Positions 34,355 through 44,039 of a stretch of 64,000 nt of DNA are shown piece by piece. Location of the stretch: NCBI RefSeq assembly GCF_900605495.1, contig NZ_LR027601.1, forward strand, positions 1 through 64,000. The letters are read 5' to 3'. The DNA comes from Bacilliculturomica massiliensis. GTDB lineage: Bacteria > Bacillota > Clostridia > Peptostreptococcales > Anaerovoracaceae. Every line of letters starts with the position of its first letter. Within the stretch, counting starts at the first letter, position 1. The translations under genes were made by a program, and so were the position numbers. Below the pieces are notes generated by a model. That model was not told the DNA's origin. It saw nothing but the letters and a program-made list of their open reading frames with translations, and ran no database searches.

Positions 34355-35866
34355 ATGGTAGAAAAAGATTGTATGGTAGAAAAAGATTATCGAAAAGAGA
34401 CCGATGAGAGGCTGGACGCTTACCGGGAAGAAATGGTCCGGACGCTGCAGGAATTGGTGGCGATCAACAGCGTGCAGGCGGAACCGAAGGGGGATATGCC
34501 ATTCGGAGAAGGCGTGCAGCGGGCGTTTGAATGTGTGCTGAAAAAGGGTGAAGAAGCCGGATTCGCGTCGTTTAACGCAGATAACTACGGCGGCCATCTG
34601 GACTTTGGCGGAACACTTTACGACGAGAACGGGCAGCCGGCCGGGATCAGCGCGCAGACCATGGGCATACTGGGCCATCTGGACGTTGTGCCGCTGGGCA
34701 GCGACTGGGACCATGATCCTCTGGGCGGCGAGATCGTGGACGGCCGCATCTACGGCCGCGGCGTCAGCGACGACAAAGGACCTGTGGTCGCCGCATTATA
34801 CGCCATGAAAGCCATTCAGGACGTGGGCCTGATGCCTCAGAAAAAGGTGCGGCTGATCCTGGGACTGGACGAGGAGACCGGCTGGAAGGGTATGGATTAT
34901 TACCTGAAAAAAGTCGAAGCCCCCGATTTCAGCTTTACGCCTGACGGCGAGTTCCCGGCGATTCACGGGGAGATGGGGATCCTGGTCTTCGAGATCGCAA
35001 AAAAAATGAGCAAGACCTCCGCGTCGGCGAAAGGGCTGGTGCTTCGGTCTCTCACCGGAGGCAGCGCTCCCAACATGGTTCCGGACGGCGCAAAGATGCT
35101 TGTGCGGGGAGATTCTTATGACGAGCTGAAAGAAAAGCTGGCTGAATTCAAAAAAGAGACGGGCTTTCAGCTGACGGCCAAGGGCAGGGGCAAGAGCCTT
35201 GAGATCTCAGCCGAGGGCGTTTCCGCTCACGGAGCCACTCCCTGGAAAGGGCAGAACGCCATTTCCATCCTCATGCAGTTTGCGGGAAGGATCGGTTTTG
35301 CCAATGAAGACGTCTGCGACTTTATTGATTTTTATAACAGCTGCATCGGCTTTGAACTGAACGGGGAGTCCATCGGCTGCGGCTTTTCAGACGAGCACTC
35401 GGGGAAGCTGATCTTTAATGTCGGCATGGCGGAGATGGACGAGGAGGCCGCGCGGCTCACCGTGAATATCCGTTATCCCATCACCATGGATGACGAGCAG
35501 GTCTACGGAGGCATGATGCCTTACATCAATCAATACGATATGGGGATTGTGAAGGAAGAGCACAGACCGCCTATCTACTTTGAGAAGGATCACCCCATGA
35601 TCCAGGCGCTGATGGAGGCTTACCGGAAATACACCGGGGACACGGAGAGCGAACCTTTCGTGATCGGCGGCGGCTCCTACGCGCGGGCGGTGCCCAGCGC
35701 CGTGGCCTTCGGCATGCTGTTTCCCGGCGAGCTGGACACCATGCATCAGAAGAACGAGAGCCTTTCCATCGATTCTATGGTGACGGCTGCAAAGATCTAC
35801 GCGGACGCGATCATCACGCTGACAGAGGCGATCCCGGTGCCGCATAAGACAGAGACCGAGGCGTGA
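34355..35866 (+). CDS. pepV: M20-family dipeptidase, PepV-like
   Basis: Predicted zinc dipeptidase that cleaves dipeptides in the cytoplasm. M20 motifs are GILGHLDVVPLG (first metal histidine), YGRGVSDDKGP (bridging aspartate), GLDEETGWKGMDYY (catalytic and metal glutamates) and PDGEFP. The roughly 500-residue length with an inserted lid domain fits PepV. The start is uncertain: an 18-base tandem duplication (ATGGTAGAAAAAGATT..) puts equivalent ATGs at 34355 and 34373, neither with a strong ribosome binding site. The frame is open further upstream but looks noncoding. Confidence 0.85.
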   Translation: MVEKDCMVEKDYRKETDERLDAYREEMVRTLQELVAINSVQAEPKGDMPFGEGVQRAFECVLKKGEEAGFASFNADNYGGHLDFGGTLYDENGQPAGISAQTMGILGHLDVVPLGSDWDHDPLGGEIVDGRIYGRGVSDDKGPVVAALYAMKAIQDVGLMPQKKVRLILGLDEETGWKGMDYYLKKVEAPDFSFTPDGEFPAIHGEMGILVFEIAKKMSKTSASAKGLVLRSLTGGSAPNMVPDGAKMLVRGDSYDELKEKLAEFKKETGFQLTAKGRGKSLEISAEGVSAHGATPWKGQNAISILMQFAGRIGFANEDVCDFIDFYNSCIGFELNGESIGCGFSDEHSGKLIFNVGMAEMDEEAARLTVNIRYPITMDDEQVYGGMMPYINQYDMGIVKEEHRPPIYFEKDHPMIQALMEAYRKYTGDTESEPFVIGGGSYARAVPSAVAFGMLFPGELDTMHQKNESLSIDSMVTAAKIYADAIITLTEAIPVPHKTETEA

Positions 35867-35990
35867 TCCGGGCGTCGAAAAGGAAAGATCCTTTCAGTTG
35901 ACCGGAACGCCTGATCGAACGTTTCCGATTTCAGAGGCGGCCAGATACTGCAGGTATATGAGGAATATCGCGCTTGCGATGGAGGAGAAG

Positions 35991-37076
35991 ATGGAATTAA
36001 AAACACCGATTTACGATTATCACGTAGAGCTGGGAGGAAAGATCGTGCCCTTCGGCGGCTTCCTGCTGCCGGTACAGTACAAGACGGGAGTGATCGCGGA
36101 GCACAAGGCGGTGAGGGAAAAGGCCGGTCTGTTCGATGTGTCTCACATGGGCGAGATCCTCATTACCGGCAGGGACGCTCTGGCCAACGTGAACATGCTG
36201 CTGACCAATGATTTTACCGTCATGGAGGACGGCCGGTGCCGCTACAGCCCCATGTGCAATGAAGAGGGCGGCATTGTGGATGATCTGATCGTCTACAAGA
36301 TCAAAGACGAGTGCTATCTCATCATCGTCAACGCATCCAACACAGATAAGGATTTTGCATGGATGACGGCGCACGCGTTCGGGGATGTGAAAATGGAAAA
36401 TATTTCGGAGCAGGCGGCTCAGGCCGCGCTGCAGGGACCTCTGGCCAGGGAGATCATGACCAGAGTGTGCAGGGCGGAGGAACTTCCGGAGAAATATTAT
36501 ACCTTTACACGGGAGATGGAAGTGGGCGGTATCCCCTGTCTGGTCTCCAGGACCGGCTACACCGGAGAAGCGGGATATGAGATCTACTGCGCCGCGGAGC
36601 GGGGGGAAGAGTTATTCCGTCTGTTGCTTGAGGCCGGAAAAGATCTGGGGCTGATCCCCTGCGGCCTGGGCGCCAGAGATACTCTGAGACTGGAGGCCGC
36701 CATGCCCCTTTACGGACATGAAATGAGCGATGAGATCACGCCTGCCGAGGCGGATCTGGGATTTGCTGTGAAGATGAACAAGGACGATTTTATCGGGAAA
36801 AAGGCGCTGGAAGAAAAGGGCCCCGCCGCAAGAAAGAGAGTGGGGCTGCGGATCACCGGACGCGGCATCGCGCGGGAACACTGCGATGTTTACATAGAAG
36901 ACCGAAAGGTGGGAGAGACCACGTCGGGGACCTTTTGTCCGCATTTGAATCACGCTGTGGCCATGGCGCTTCTTGAGACCTCCTCAGCGTCAGTGGGGAC
37001 TTCGGTCTCCGTGGACGTGAGGGGAAGAAGGATCGAGGCGGAGGTGGTGAGCCTGCCGTTTTATAAGAGAGCATAA
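35991..37076 (+). CDS. gcvT: Glycine cleavage system T protein (aminomethyltransferase)
   Basis: Releases ammonia from the aminomethyl-lipoyl H protein and passes the methylene group to tetrahydrofolate. It has 361 residues with the family segments [32 protein letters not shown] and [23 protein letters not shown] 35991 is preferred over upstream starts because GGAGGAGAAG lies directly before it. It opens the operon gcvT-gcvH-gcvPA-gcvPB. I looked for a glycine riboswitch in the 124-base leader and saw none. Confidence 0.95.
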   Translation: MELKTPIYDYHVELGGKIVPFGGFLLPVQYKTGVIAEHKAVREKAGLFDVSHMGEILITGRDALANVNMLLTNDFTVMEDGRCRYSPMCNEEGGIVDDLIVYKIKDECYLIIVNASNTDKDFAWMTAHAFGDVKMENISEQAAQAALQGPLAREIMTRVCRAEELPEKYYTFTREMEVGGIPCLVSRTGYTGEAGYEIYCAAERGEELFRLLLEAGKDLGLIPCGLGARDTLRLEAAMPLYGHEMSDEITPAEADLGFAVKMNKDDFIGKKALEEKGPAARKRVGLRITGRGIAREHCDVYIEDRKVGETTSGTFCPHLNHAVAMALLETSSASVGTSVSVDVRGRRIEAEVVSLPFYKRA

Positions 37077-37168
37077 ATTTTGACCGGAATCGTGAACCAT
37101 ACGGCGGCGCAGACGCGGGAGCAGGATTTTCCGGCCAGGCGCGGCGGTAATGAAGAGAGGAGAAAAAA

Positions 37169-37549
37169 ATGGAACTGAGAGACAATGTGAAGTATGCGAA
37201 GACTCATGAATGGGTAAAAGAGCTGGGCGACGGCGTGGTGGAGATCGGGATCACCGACTTTGCGCAGGACGCTCTGGGCGACATCGTGTTCATCAACCTG
37301 CCGGAGGTAGACGACGAGGTGGTCATGGAGACTCCCTTCTGCGACGTGGAGTCCGTGAAAGCGGTCTCCGATGTTTACAGCCCTGTAACGGGTGTGATCT
37401 GCCAGGTCAACGAGGAACTGGCGGACAATCCGGCCCTCATCAATGAATCGGCCTTCGACGCGTGGATCATCCGGGTAAAGGATGTAAAAGAACACGAGGA
37501 TTTCCTGAGCGCAGAGGAGTACGAGACCTTTGCCAACGAGGAGGCGTAG
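37169..37549 (+). CDS. gcvH: Glycine cleavage system H protein
   Basis: Lipoyl carrier that shuttles the aminomethyl group between P, T and L proteins. It has 126 residues, with the lipoylated lysine at K64 in ESVKAVSD, and the usual THEWVKELGDG N-terminus. The start has GAGGAG. gcvPA begins 3 bases after its stop. Confidence 0.96.
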   Translation: MELRDNVKYAKTHEWVKELGDGVVEIGITDFAQDALGDIVFINLPEVDDEVVMETPFCDVESVKAVSDVYSPVTGVICQVNEELADNPALINESAFDAWIIRVKDVKEHEDFLSAEEYETFANEEA

Positions 37550-37552
37550 CTG

Positions 37553-38965
37553 ATGGCGAGTTACGTTCCGTCCACAAAAGAAGAAAGACAGGCCATGCTT
37601 TCCGCCGTGGGCGTGGAAAAGGCAGAGGATCTGTTCGCGCACATCTCGCCGGAGGTGCTGCTGACGGAGCCGTTGGATATTCCGGCTGGAATGTCCCTGT
37701 TGGAAGCCGGCAGGCGGATGGAAGAGATGGCGGCAAAAAACAGAGTTTTTTCTCAGATATTTCGGGGCGCCGGAGCCTATAACCATTACGTGCCCGCCCA
37801 GGTCCGTTACATAACGTCAAAAGAGGAATTTCTCACGTCATACACCCCGTACCAGGCTGAGATCAGCCAGGGAGTGCTGCAGTCTATCTTTGAGTATCAG
37901 ACCATGATCTGCGAGCTGACGGGCATGGATGTGTCCAACGCCTCTGTATACGACGGGGCCACGGCCGCGGCGGAGGCCGTGGCCATGTGCAGAGAGAGGA
38001 AGCGGGATACCGCGCTGGTATCGGAGCTGATGCATCCCGATACGCTGGAGGTGATCGGAACCTACTGCGAGGCCAACGGCATGAAGGTGGAGCTGATCCC
38101 GGAGAAAGACGGCGTCACCGATCTGGAGAAAATGAAAGCGATGATGTCTGAGACGACGGCGTGCGTGCTCGTCTCCCAGCCGAACTTTTACGGCCGGCTG
38201 GAGGACGCGGCGGCGCTCGGCGCGGCGGCCCACGAAGGCGGAGCGAAGTATATCGTCAGCGTGAATCCCATTTCTCTGGGTATTTTGAAGCCGCCCGCAG
38301 AGTACGGCGCGGACATCGCCGTGGGCGAGGGGCAGCCTCTGGGCATGCCGTTGTCCTTCGGCGGACCGTATCTGGGCTTTATGGCGGCCACCAAGCAGAT
38401 GATGCGGAAGCTGCCGGGCCGTATCGTGGGCCAGACAGAGGACGTGGACGGCAGAAGGGCTTTTGTCCTGACGCTCCAGGCCAGAGAGCAGCATATCCGG
38501 CGGGAGAAGGCGTCCAGCAATATCTGCTCCAATCAGGCGCTCTGCGCCATGACGGCGGCGGTGTACCTGACGGTAATGGGACCGGAAGGACTGGCAGAGA
38601 CGGCGAGACAGTGCATGTCCAAAGCGCACTATGCGGCGGCGGCGCTGGAAAAAGCCGGCTGCATGCTGAAATATAAAGGAGAATATTTCCATGAGTTTGT
38701 GACCACCGCTCCTATTCCCGCCTCCAGACTGATGGCGGCTCTGGAGGAGAAAGGGATCCTGGGCGGACTTCCGCTCTCGGAGGATGAGATCCTCTGGTGC
38801 GTGACGGAGGTCAGCACGCGGGCTGATATCGACAGACTGGCGGCGGCGGTGACGGAGGCTGTGAAGACAGAGACGGCGTCAGGGGCCAGCGGGGACCCGA
38901 ACGCAGAGGCGGACTCGGAGCCGGCGTCAGAAGTAAGGAAAGCGGAAGAGGAGGTGCGCGCCTGA
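37553..38965 (+). CDS. gcvPA: Glycine dehydrogenase (decarboxylating) subunit 1
   Basis: N-terminal half of the split P protein, which decarboxylates glycine together with GcvPB. Family segments are YVPSTKEERQAML, FRGAGAYNHYVPAQV, YTPYQAEISQGVLQ and GGPYLGF. It has 470 residues; the last 30 form an acidic, alanine/serine-rich extension (EADSEPASEVRKAEEEV) beyond the usual end. Its stop overlaps the gcvPB start by one base, ensuring equal synthesis of both subunits. Confidence 0.95.
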   Translation: MASYVPSTKEERQAMLSAVGVEKAEDLFAHISPEVLLTEPLDIPAGMSLLEAGRRMEEMAAKNRVFSQIFRGAGAYNHYVPAQVRYITSKEEFLTSYTPYQAEISQGVLQSIFEYQTMICELTGMDVSNASVYDGATAAAEAVAMCRERKRDTALVSELMHPDTLEVIGTYCEANGMKVELIPEKDGVTDLEKMKAMMSETTACVLVSQPNFYGRLEDAAALGAAAHEGGAKYIVSVNPISLGILKPPAEYGADIAVGEGQPLGMPLSFGGPYLGFMAATKQMMRKLPGRIVGQTEDVDGRRAFVLTLQAREQHIRREKASSNICSNQALCAMTAAVYLTVMGPEGLAETARQCMSKAHYAAAALEKAGCMLKYKGEYFHEFVTTAPIPASRLMAALEEKGILGGLPLSEDEILWCVTEVSTRADIDRLAAAVTEAVKTETASGASGDPNAEADSEPASEVRKAEEEVRA

Positions 38966-40401
38966 TGGAACTGGTTTTTGAAAAGAGCAGAGCGGGACGG
39001 GGCGGACAGAACCTTCCGCCGCTGGATGTGCCGGAGACCGTCATCCCCGAAGAGTTTGCACGGGTATCCGCGCCGAGACTTCCGGAGATGGCGGAAGTGG
39101 ACATCAGCAGACATTATACGGAACTGGCAAAGCGGACCCACGGCGTAAACGACGGATTTTACCCTCTGGGTTCCTGCACGATGAAATACAATCCCCGGAT
39201 CAACGAGGAAGCGGCTGCGCTGCCGGGATTTACGAAGCTGCATCCCCTGCAGCCGGTGCACACCGTTCAGGGCGCGCTGGACGTGCTGTATCTGGCGGAG
39301 CAGTATCTGGCCGAGATCACAGGTATGGACCGCTTTACGTTCCAGCCTTCGGCGGGCGCTCACGGCGAGTATGCGGGGCTGCTGCTGATACGCGCTTACC
39401 ATAAGGACAGAGGCGAGCTGGAGCAGCGGAAGAAGATCATCGTCCCGGATTCGGCTCACGGTACCAACCCGGCCAGCGCTGTGATGGCAGGCTTTACCGT
39501 TGTCAACATTCCCTCGCTGGATAACGGCTGCGTAGATCTGGAAGCGCTGAGGGCGGCCTGCGGGGAGGATACGGCGGGACTGATGCTGACAAACCCCAAC
39601 ACGGTGGGGATCTTCGATGAAAATATACTGGATATCACGCGGATCGTTCACGAGGCCGGCGGCCTGGTATACTATGACGGCGCTAATCTGAACGCTGTCA
39701 TGGGCGTGGCCAGACCCGGGGACATGGGATTTGACGTGGTCCATCTGAACCTGCACAAGACCTTTTCCACCCCGCACGGCGGCGGCGGACCGGGCTCCGG
39801 CCCCGTGGGCTGCAAGGAATTTCTTGCTCCTTTCCTGCCCAGGCCCAGCGTTGCGGAAAGCACGGACGGCGAGCTGGCGTTTTTGGACATGCCCAAGAGC
39901 ATCGGCAAGGTGCGGAGCTTCTATGGAAACTTCCTGGTAGTGGTGAAGGCACTGACTTACATGATGACTCTGGGTGCGGAAGGGATCCGGGAGGCGGCGC
40001 AGAACGCCGTGCTCAACGCCAACTACATGGCGAGCCGGCTTTCCGACCTCTATCCCATGGCTCGGGAGAAGGGCGTGATGCACGAGTTCGTCATCACGCT
40101 GGAAAAGCTGCATAAGGAAAAAGGCGTGTCCGCGCTGGACGTTGCCAAGGGGCTGCTGGACAACGGGATCCATCCGCCCACCATGTATTTCCCGCTGATC
40201 GTCCACGAGGCGCTGATGGTGGAACCCACGGAAACAGAATCCAAGGATTCTCTGGACGAGGCCATCGCCATATTCCGCAAGGTGTACGAACAGGCTGCAG
40301 CCGATCCGGAGAGTATGCACGAGATGCCCCTGCATACACCTGTGCGGAGGCTGGACGAAGTGGGCGCCGCCAGAAATCCGCGGCTGAAATACGAGTTTTA
40401 G
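38965..40401 (+). CDS. gcvPB: Glycine dehydrogenase (decarboxylating) subunit 2
   Basis: PLP-binding half of the split P protein. The cofactor lysine is K265 in LNLHKTFSTPHGGGG, preceded by PDSAHGTNPASA and followed by GPVGCKEFL. It has 478 residues, normal for the family, and is the last gene of the operon. The repeat element at 40677, whose second hairpin has a T8 tail, probably terminates transcription. Confidence 0.96.
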   Translation: MELVFEKSRAGRGGQNLPPLDVPETVIPEEFARVSAPRLPEMAEVDISRHYTELAKRTHGVNDGFYPLGSCTMKYNPRINEEAAALPGFTKLHPLQPVHTVQGALDVLYLAEQYLAEITGMDRFTFQPSAGAHGEYAGLLLIRAYHKDRGELEQRKKIIVPDSAHGTNPASAVMAGFTVVNIPSLDNGCVDLEALRAACGEDTAGLMLTNPNTVGIFDENILDITRIVHEAGGLVYYDGANLNAVMGVARPGDMGFDVVHLNLHKTFSTPHGGGGPGSGPVGCKEFLAPFLPRPSVAESTDGELAFLDMPKSIGKVRSFYGNFLVVVKALTYMMTLGAEGIREAAQNAVLNANYMASRLSDLYPMAREKGVMHEFVITLEKLHKEKGVSALDVAKGLLDNGIHPPTMYFPLIVHEALMVEPTETESKDSLDEAIAIFRKVYEQAAADPESMHEMPLHTPVRRLDEVGAARNPRLKYEF

Positions 40402-40676
40402 CGTCAGCAACGCGCGGCGCGCGGCCCAATGGGAATATCGTTGTCAGCGAGCCGTCATATGCCGCAGGGACTGGAGTCGTGCGGCGGTATAGCGGGACTG
40501 ACGGGGCGCGGGAACAGCCGGAGTCTCGACTGCCCAACGCCGTCTGTCCAGTGTCGGCTGTCCGCCGTTGGATTCTGACCCCCGTTGGATTCTGTCCGTT
40601 GGCTGGCTGCCGTAAACGCCGGTTTCAGGCCGCTGTACATAAACCTCTGGATGGGACCCGCATGCGAAAACTGCGG

Positions 40677-40826
40677 TGTAGGTGAAACAGCCGAAAAAAA
40701 AAACGGTTTTCACCTAAAAATAGTGAGAATCCCATATAAAACGCACTGTTTCTAAGACAAAATAGGTGAGAAATCATTTTTTAATGATCTCTCACCTATT
40801 TTTTTTATTGTTTTTAGGTGAAAACA
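40677..40826 (+). repeat. AT-rich palindromic repeat element, copy C, with terminator
   Basis: Copy C of the family at 3031. It starts TGTAGGTGAAACAGCC, forms a first hairpin (TAGGTGAAA with TTTTCACCTA), and then a second, almost perfect hairpin at 40760-40802 (AAATAGGTGAGAAATCATT with its complement) followed by eight T residues. The second hairpin would be an efficient terminator for the gcv operon. The 732-base gap between gcvPB and lpd holds no gene; 40500-40640 is GC-rich with short direct repeats. Confidence 0.78.
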
Positions 40827-41133
40827 GAAAAAATAGTATGATTTCACATGATGACGGGGGCTCTGGCTGAGGCAGGCCGGGCTTCCGACTTGCCTGCGTT
40901 GCAATTCTCCAATGGGCGGCAATGGCGATGTTATACAATTTATTTTGTTAAGATGGAAGCTAAAGCATCGCAGGCTGCTGCTGTCTGTCAATAACTGTTT
41001 GCGATCCGTGTCGGTTTGAGATATACTATAAAACTGTGAAAGAGATTCGGAATGGATCCACGGCGCCGGAAAACAGGCGTTTGAAATGATATCATTTATT
41101 TCAGCAGAAATATTCGAGATTGGGGGAGCGACA

Positions 41134-42684
41134 ATGAGTGATACAACATATGACCTGATCGTCATCGGCGGCGGCCCGGGCGGTTATGAGGCGGCGCTTC
41201 ATGCGGCGAAACTGGGTTTGAAGACGGCGCTGGTGGAGGAGAGACAGCTGGGAGGGACCTGCCTGAACCGCGGGTGCATTCCCACCAAGACGCTGCTTCA
41301 CGCGGCGGAGCTGTACGACCAGACGAAGAAAATGGGCATGTTTGGCTTGTCAGCCGATCATATCTATTTTGATGTGAAGAAAATGCATGGGCGAAAGGAC
41401 GAGGTTCTGGACAAGCTTCGGGACGGCATCGCCATGCTGCTTAAGAAGGCGAAGGTGGATGTCTTTCAGGGCCGCGGCCGTGTGGAAGGCCCGGGCAGAG
41501 TCAGCGTAGCTGCAGCGGGAGATGTGACGGCGGCGGCCGGAAACGCGGCGGCCGGCGAAACTCCGTGTGAGCTGAGCACGAAAAACATTCTCATCGCTAC
41601 GGGAGCGGCGCCGAGAAAGCCGCCTATTCCCGGCGCAGGCGGCGCCAGCGTCTACACCAGCGACGAGCTTCTGGCCGAGAGGGAAACGCTGTTTGATCGT
41701 CTGATCATCATTGGAGGCGGCGTGATCGGCTGTGAGTTCGCCACGGTGTACAACGCGCTGGGCAGTCAGGTGGTGATACTGGAGGCAGAGAGCCGTATTC
41801 TGCCGCTGATGGACAGAGAAATTTCCCAGAGTCTGGCCATGAGCCTGAAAAAGAAGGGCGTGGAGATCCACACCGGAGCCAAGGTCACCGGAATCGTAGA
41901 GGGGATCAGCGAAAACGACATGCACTGCAGGTACGTGGAAAAAGATGTAGAACAGAAGGCCTCCGGAGACTGCGTGCTGATCTCTATCGGAAGAGCTCCC
42001 AACACCACGGGGCTGTTTGCGGAGGGTCTTGCGGAAGAGGTTTCTGCCGCGTCAGCTTTGTCAGCGTCAGCTGCGTCAGCGGACGGGAAGCCCTCCGCAT
42101 CCGGCGCAGGCATCTCCATGGAGTCAGCAGAGAAGGCAGCGGACGGGGACGGCGCGTCCTCAGCCGGCATCAGGCTGGATCGCGGCTTCGTTGTCGTGGA
42201 TGATCACTATGAGACCGGGATCCCCGGCATCTATGCCATCGGCGACGTGATCGGCGGTATCCAGCTGGCCCACGTGGCTGCGGCGGAGGGGACCACCGCC
42301 GTCGAATATATGGCGGGGGTGAAGCCGAGCAAGGACCTCAAAGTAGTGCCTTCCTGCATCTACACGAAGCCGGAGATCGCATCCGTGGGCCTGACGGCCG
42401 ACGAAGCGAAAGCGCGCGGCGTGGCGGTGAAGACCGGGAAGTACTCCATGCTGGCCAATGGCAAGTCCATCATCGAGGAGCAGGAGCGGGGCTTTGTGAA
42501 GGTCGTATTCCGGGAGGAAGACGATGTGATCGTGGGCGCCCAGCTAATGTGCGCCAGAGCCACGGACCTGGTGACAGAGCTTTCTCTGGCAATTTCGGCA
42601 GGGCTGACCAGAGAACAGGTCAACGCCGTGATCCATCCCCATCCGACTTTCAGCGAAGGGATCGGCGAAGCGGTTCGCGGATAG
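41134..42684 (+). CDS. lpd: Dihydrolipoyl dehydrogenase
   Basis: FAD enzyme that reoxidises the lipoyl group of GcvH with NAD+, completing the glycine cleavage system. It has the N-terminal GGGPGGYEAA dinucleotide motif, the redox-active disulfide GGTCLNRGCIPTK, the NAD motif GGGVIGCEFA and the C-terminal HPHPTFSE with the active-site histidine. There is no lipoyl domain. At 516 residues it is about 45 longer than usual because of a serine/alanine-rich insertion at about 303-345 (SAASALSASAASADG) between the NAD and interface parts, plus a shorter one near 130-145. ATG 41134 follows GGGGGAG. Confidence 0.93.
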   Translation: MSDTTYDLIVIGGGPGGYEAALHAAKLGLKTALVEERQLGGTCLNRGCIPTKTLLHAAELYDQTKKMGMFGLSADHIYFDVKKMHGRKDEVLDKLRDGIAMLLKKAKVDVFQGRGRVEGPGRVSVAAAGDVTAAAGNAAAGETPCELSTKNILIATGAAPRKPPIPGAGGASVYTSDELLAERETLFDRLIIIGGGVIGCEFATVYNALGSQVVILEAESRILPLMDREISQSLAMSLKKKGVEIHTGAKVTGIVEGISENDMHCRYVEKDVEQKASGDCVLISIGRAPNTTGLFAEGLAEEVSAASALSASAASADGKPSASGAGISMESAEKAADGDGASSAGIRLDRGFVVVDDHYETGIPGIYAIGDVIGGIQLAHVAAAEGTTAVEYMAGVKPSKDLKVVPSCIYTKPEIASVGLTADEAKARGVAVKTGKYSMLANGKSIIEEQERGFVKVVFREEDDVIVGAQLMCARATDLVTELSLAISAGLTREQVNAVIHPHPTFSEGIGEAVRG

Positions 42685-42742
42685 GGCCGGCGCGCCTTTA
42701 ATGGGCGGGGAATTCATAGAACTGGAAAGGGTAAAGACGGGA

Positions 42743-43507
42743 ATGGCGAAAAAGGTTTACGCAGTCCGCAGAGGAAAAGTGACAGGACTGTTCGATACGT
42801 GGGATGAATGCCGTGACAGCGTATACGGCTATCCGGGCGCGGAATATAAGAGCTTCGGCACAAGAGAAGCGGCGGAGGATTATCTGGCGGGAGCGTCGGG
42901 AGCCACAGGAACGTCGGAGATGCCCTGCGGAACACGGGTGGATCCGGGTTCGGGAGCGGCGGAGGGCCCCGAGGCTATCCGCTGCGGGGGCCGCAGAAAA
43001 GCAGCCAGGGAGGCTGCTGGTGAGAGCGCAGGGAACGGAGCCGCAAAGGCTGGGCCAGGCGTGACCGCCGGGCAAAAGCGGGGGACCGTGGACGAGCTGG
43101 TCGCCTATGTGGACGGCAGCTATAATTCCGCGACAAAAGAATTTTCCTATGGAGTGGTCCTGCTGCTGCCGGATGAAGATCTCTGCTTTTCACAGAAGAT
43201 GGACGACAGGGAGCTGGCGCAGATGCACAATGTGGCGGGGGAGATCAAGGGATCCGAAGCCGCCATGCGCTACGCACTGGAGCACGGATACCGAAAAGTG
43301 ATCATTCATCACGATTATGAAGGAATCGCAAAGTGGTGTCTGGGACAGTGGAAGACAAATAAAGAAGGGACAAGGGCCTACAAAGCGTTCTATGACAGCA
43401 TCCGGGGCGACCTGAAAGTAGAATTCGTCAAAGTGACCGGACATTCGGGCGACAAGTACAACGACGTGGCAGACGCTCTGGCGAAGGACGCGCTGGGGAT
43501 CGGGTAA
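42743..43507 (+). CDS. rnhA: Ribonuclease H1 with N-terminal hybrid-binding domain
   Basis: Degrades RNA in RNA-DNA hybrids. Residues about 1-48 are the caulimovirus/RNase H1 hybrid-binding domain (KKVYAVRRGKVTGLFDTWDE, then FGTREAAEDYL). A linker of about 65 residues rich in G, A and R follows. The catalytic domain starts near 120 with the D-E-D-D set in YVDGSYNS, AGEIKGSEAA, IHHDYEGIAKW and GDKYNDVADALA. ATG 42743 is chosen because it begins the domain; the upstream ATG at 42701 has no ribosome binding site. Confidence 0.88.
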   Translation: MAKKVYAVRRGKVTGLFDTWDECRDSVYGYPGAEYKSFGTREAAEDYLAGASGATGTSEMPCGTRVDPGSGAAEGPEAIRCGGRRKAAREAAGESAGNGAAKAGPGVTAGQKRGTVDELVAYVDGSYNSATKEFSYGVVLLLPDEDLCFSQKMDDRELAQMHNVAGEIKGSEAAMRYALEHGYRKVIIHHDYEGIAKWCLGQWKTNKEGTRAYKAFYDSIRGDLKVEFVKVTGHSGDKYNDVADALAKDALGIG

Positions 43508-43846
43508 GTTACATATTATACAGTGTTATATAGTGAACTGCTGTGAATGAACCGGCATCTTGGACTACTGGCAGTAACGGTGCAGCAGCTGGCTGCAGTA
43601 ATAGATCGGAGCTTGGTTGCTGTTTCTGGTAATAAAGATTTCACGGATAGGGCCGGCGTTGACCGCTCTGCGGGCGGCCGGTCGCTGGCGACTGGCAATT
43701 GACTGGTGGCAGCTGGCTGATGGCGGCGCTGCGGAGGGGAATCTGCAGTACAGGCGGCCATTGTAAATAAAATGCCGATCCAGATCGCGGGCGTGGATCG
43801 ACATTGAACTGCGTTGCAGGCGGCCAAGACCGGTCCCTGGAAATCG
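43508..43846. other. Gene-free stretch after the RNase H gene
   Basis: No gene is seen. The sequence alternates short GC-rich repeats (CTGGCGACTGGCAATTGACTGG-like text) and AT-rich segments. It leads into repeat copy D. Confidence 0.6.
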
Positions 43847-43990
43847 GATAGGTGAAAACGGCAAAAAAAATCGTCGTTCGCCTATTTTCCCTCAATAAAT
43901 TCCATAAAATGCCTCGTTTTGGTCGCGAAATAGGTGAGAAAACATTTTTTGATGATTTTTCACCTATTTTTATATGCTTTTTAGGTGAAA
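43847..43990 (+). repeat. AT-rich palindromic repeat element, copy D
   Basis: Starts GGATAGGTGAAAACGGCAAA like copy A, then diverges through an AT-rich middle and ends with the family hairpin at 43928-43970 (AAATAGGTGAGAAAACAT with ATGATTTTTCACCTATTT) followed by T residues and another TTTTTAGGTGAAA. It can serve as the terminator of the lpd/rnhA region. Confidence 0.78.
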
Positions 43991-44039
43991 TGAAGAAAAA
44001 ATATCGCAGATCGCCTATGGGCGTAGGTGTTGGAATAGA

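Noticed and set aside
35867-35990. Glycine riboswitch before gcvT
   Set aside because: I searched for the tandem aptamer consensus and found no resemblance.
38629-40410. 593-codon minus-strand frame
   Set aside because: Shadow of gcvPB; no family resemblance.
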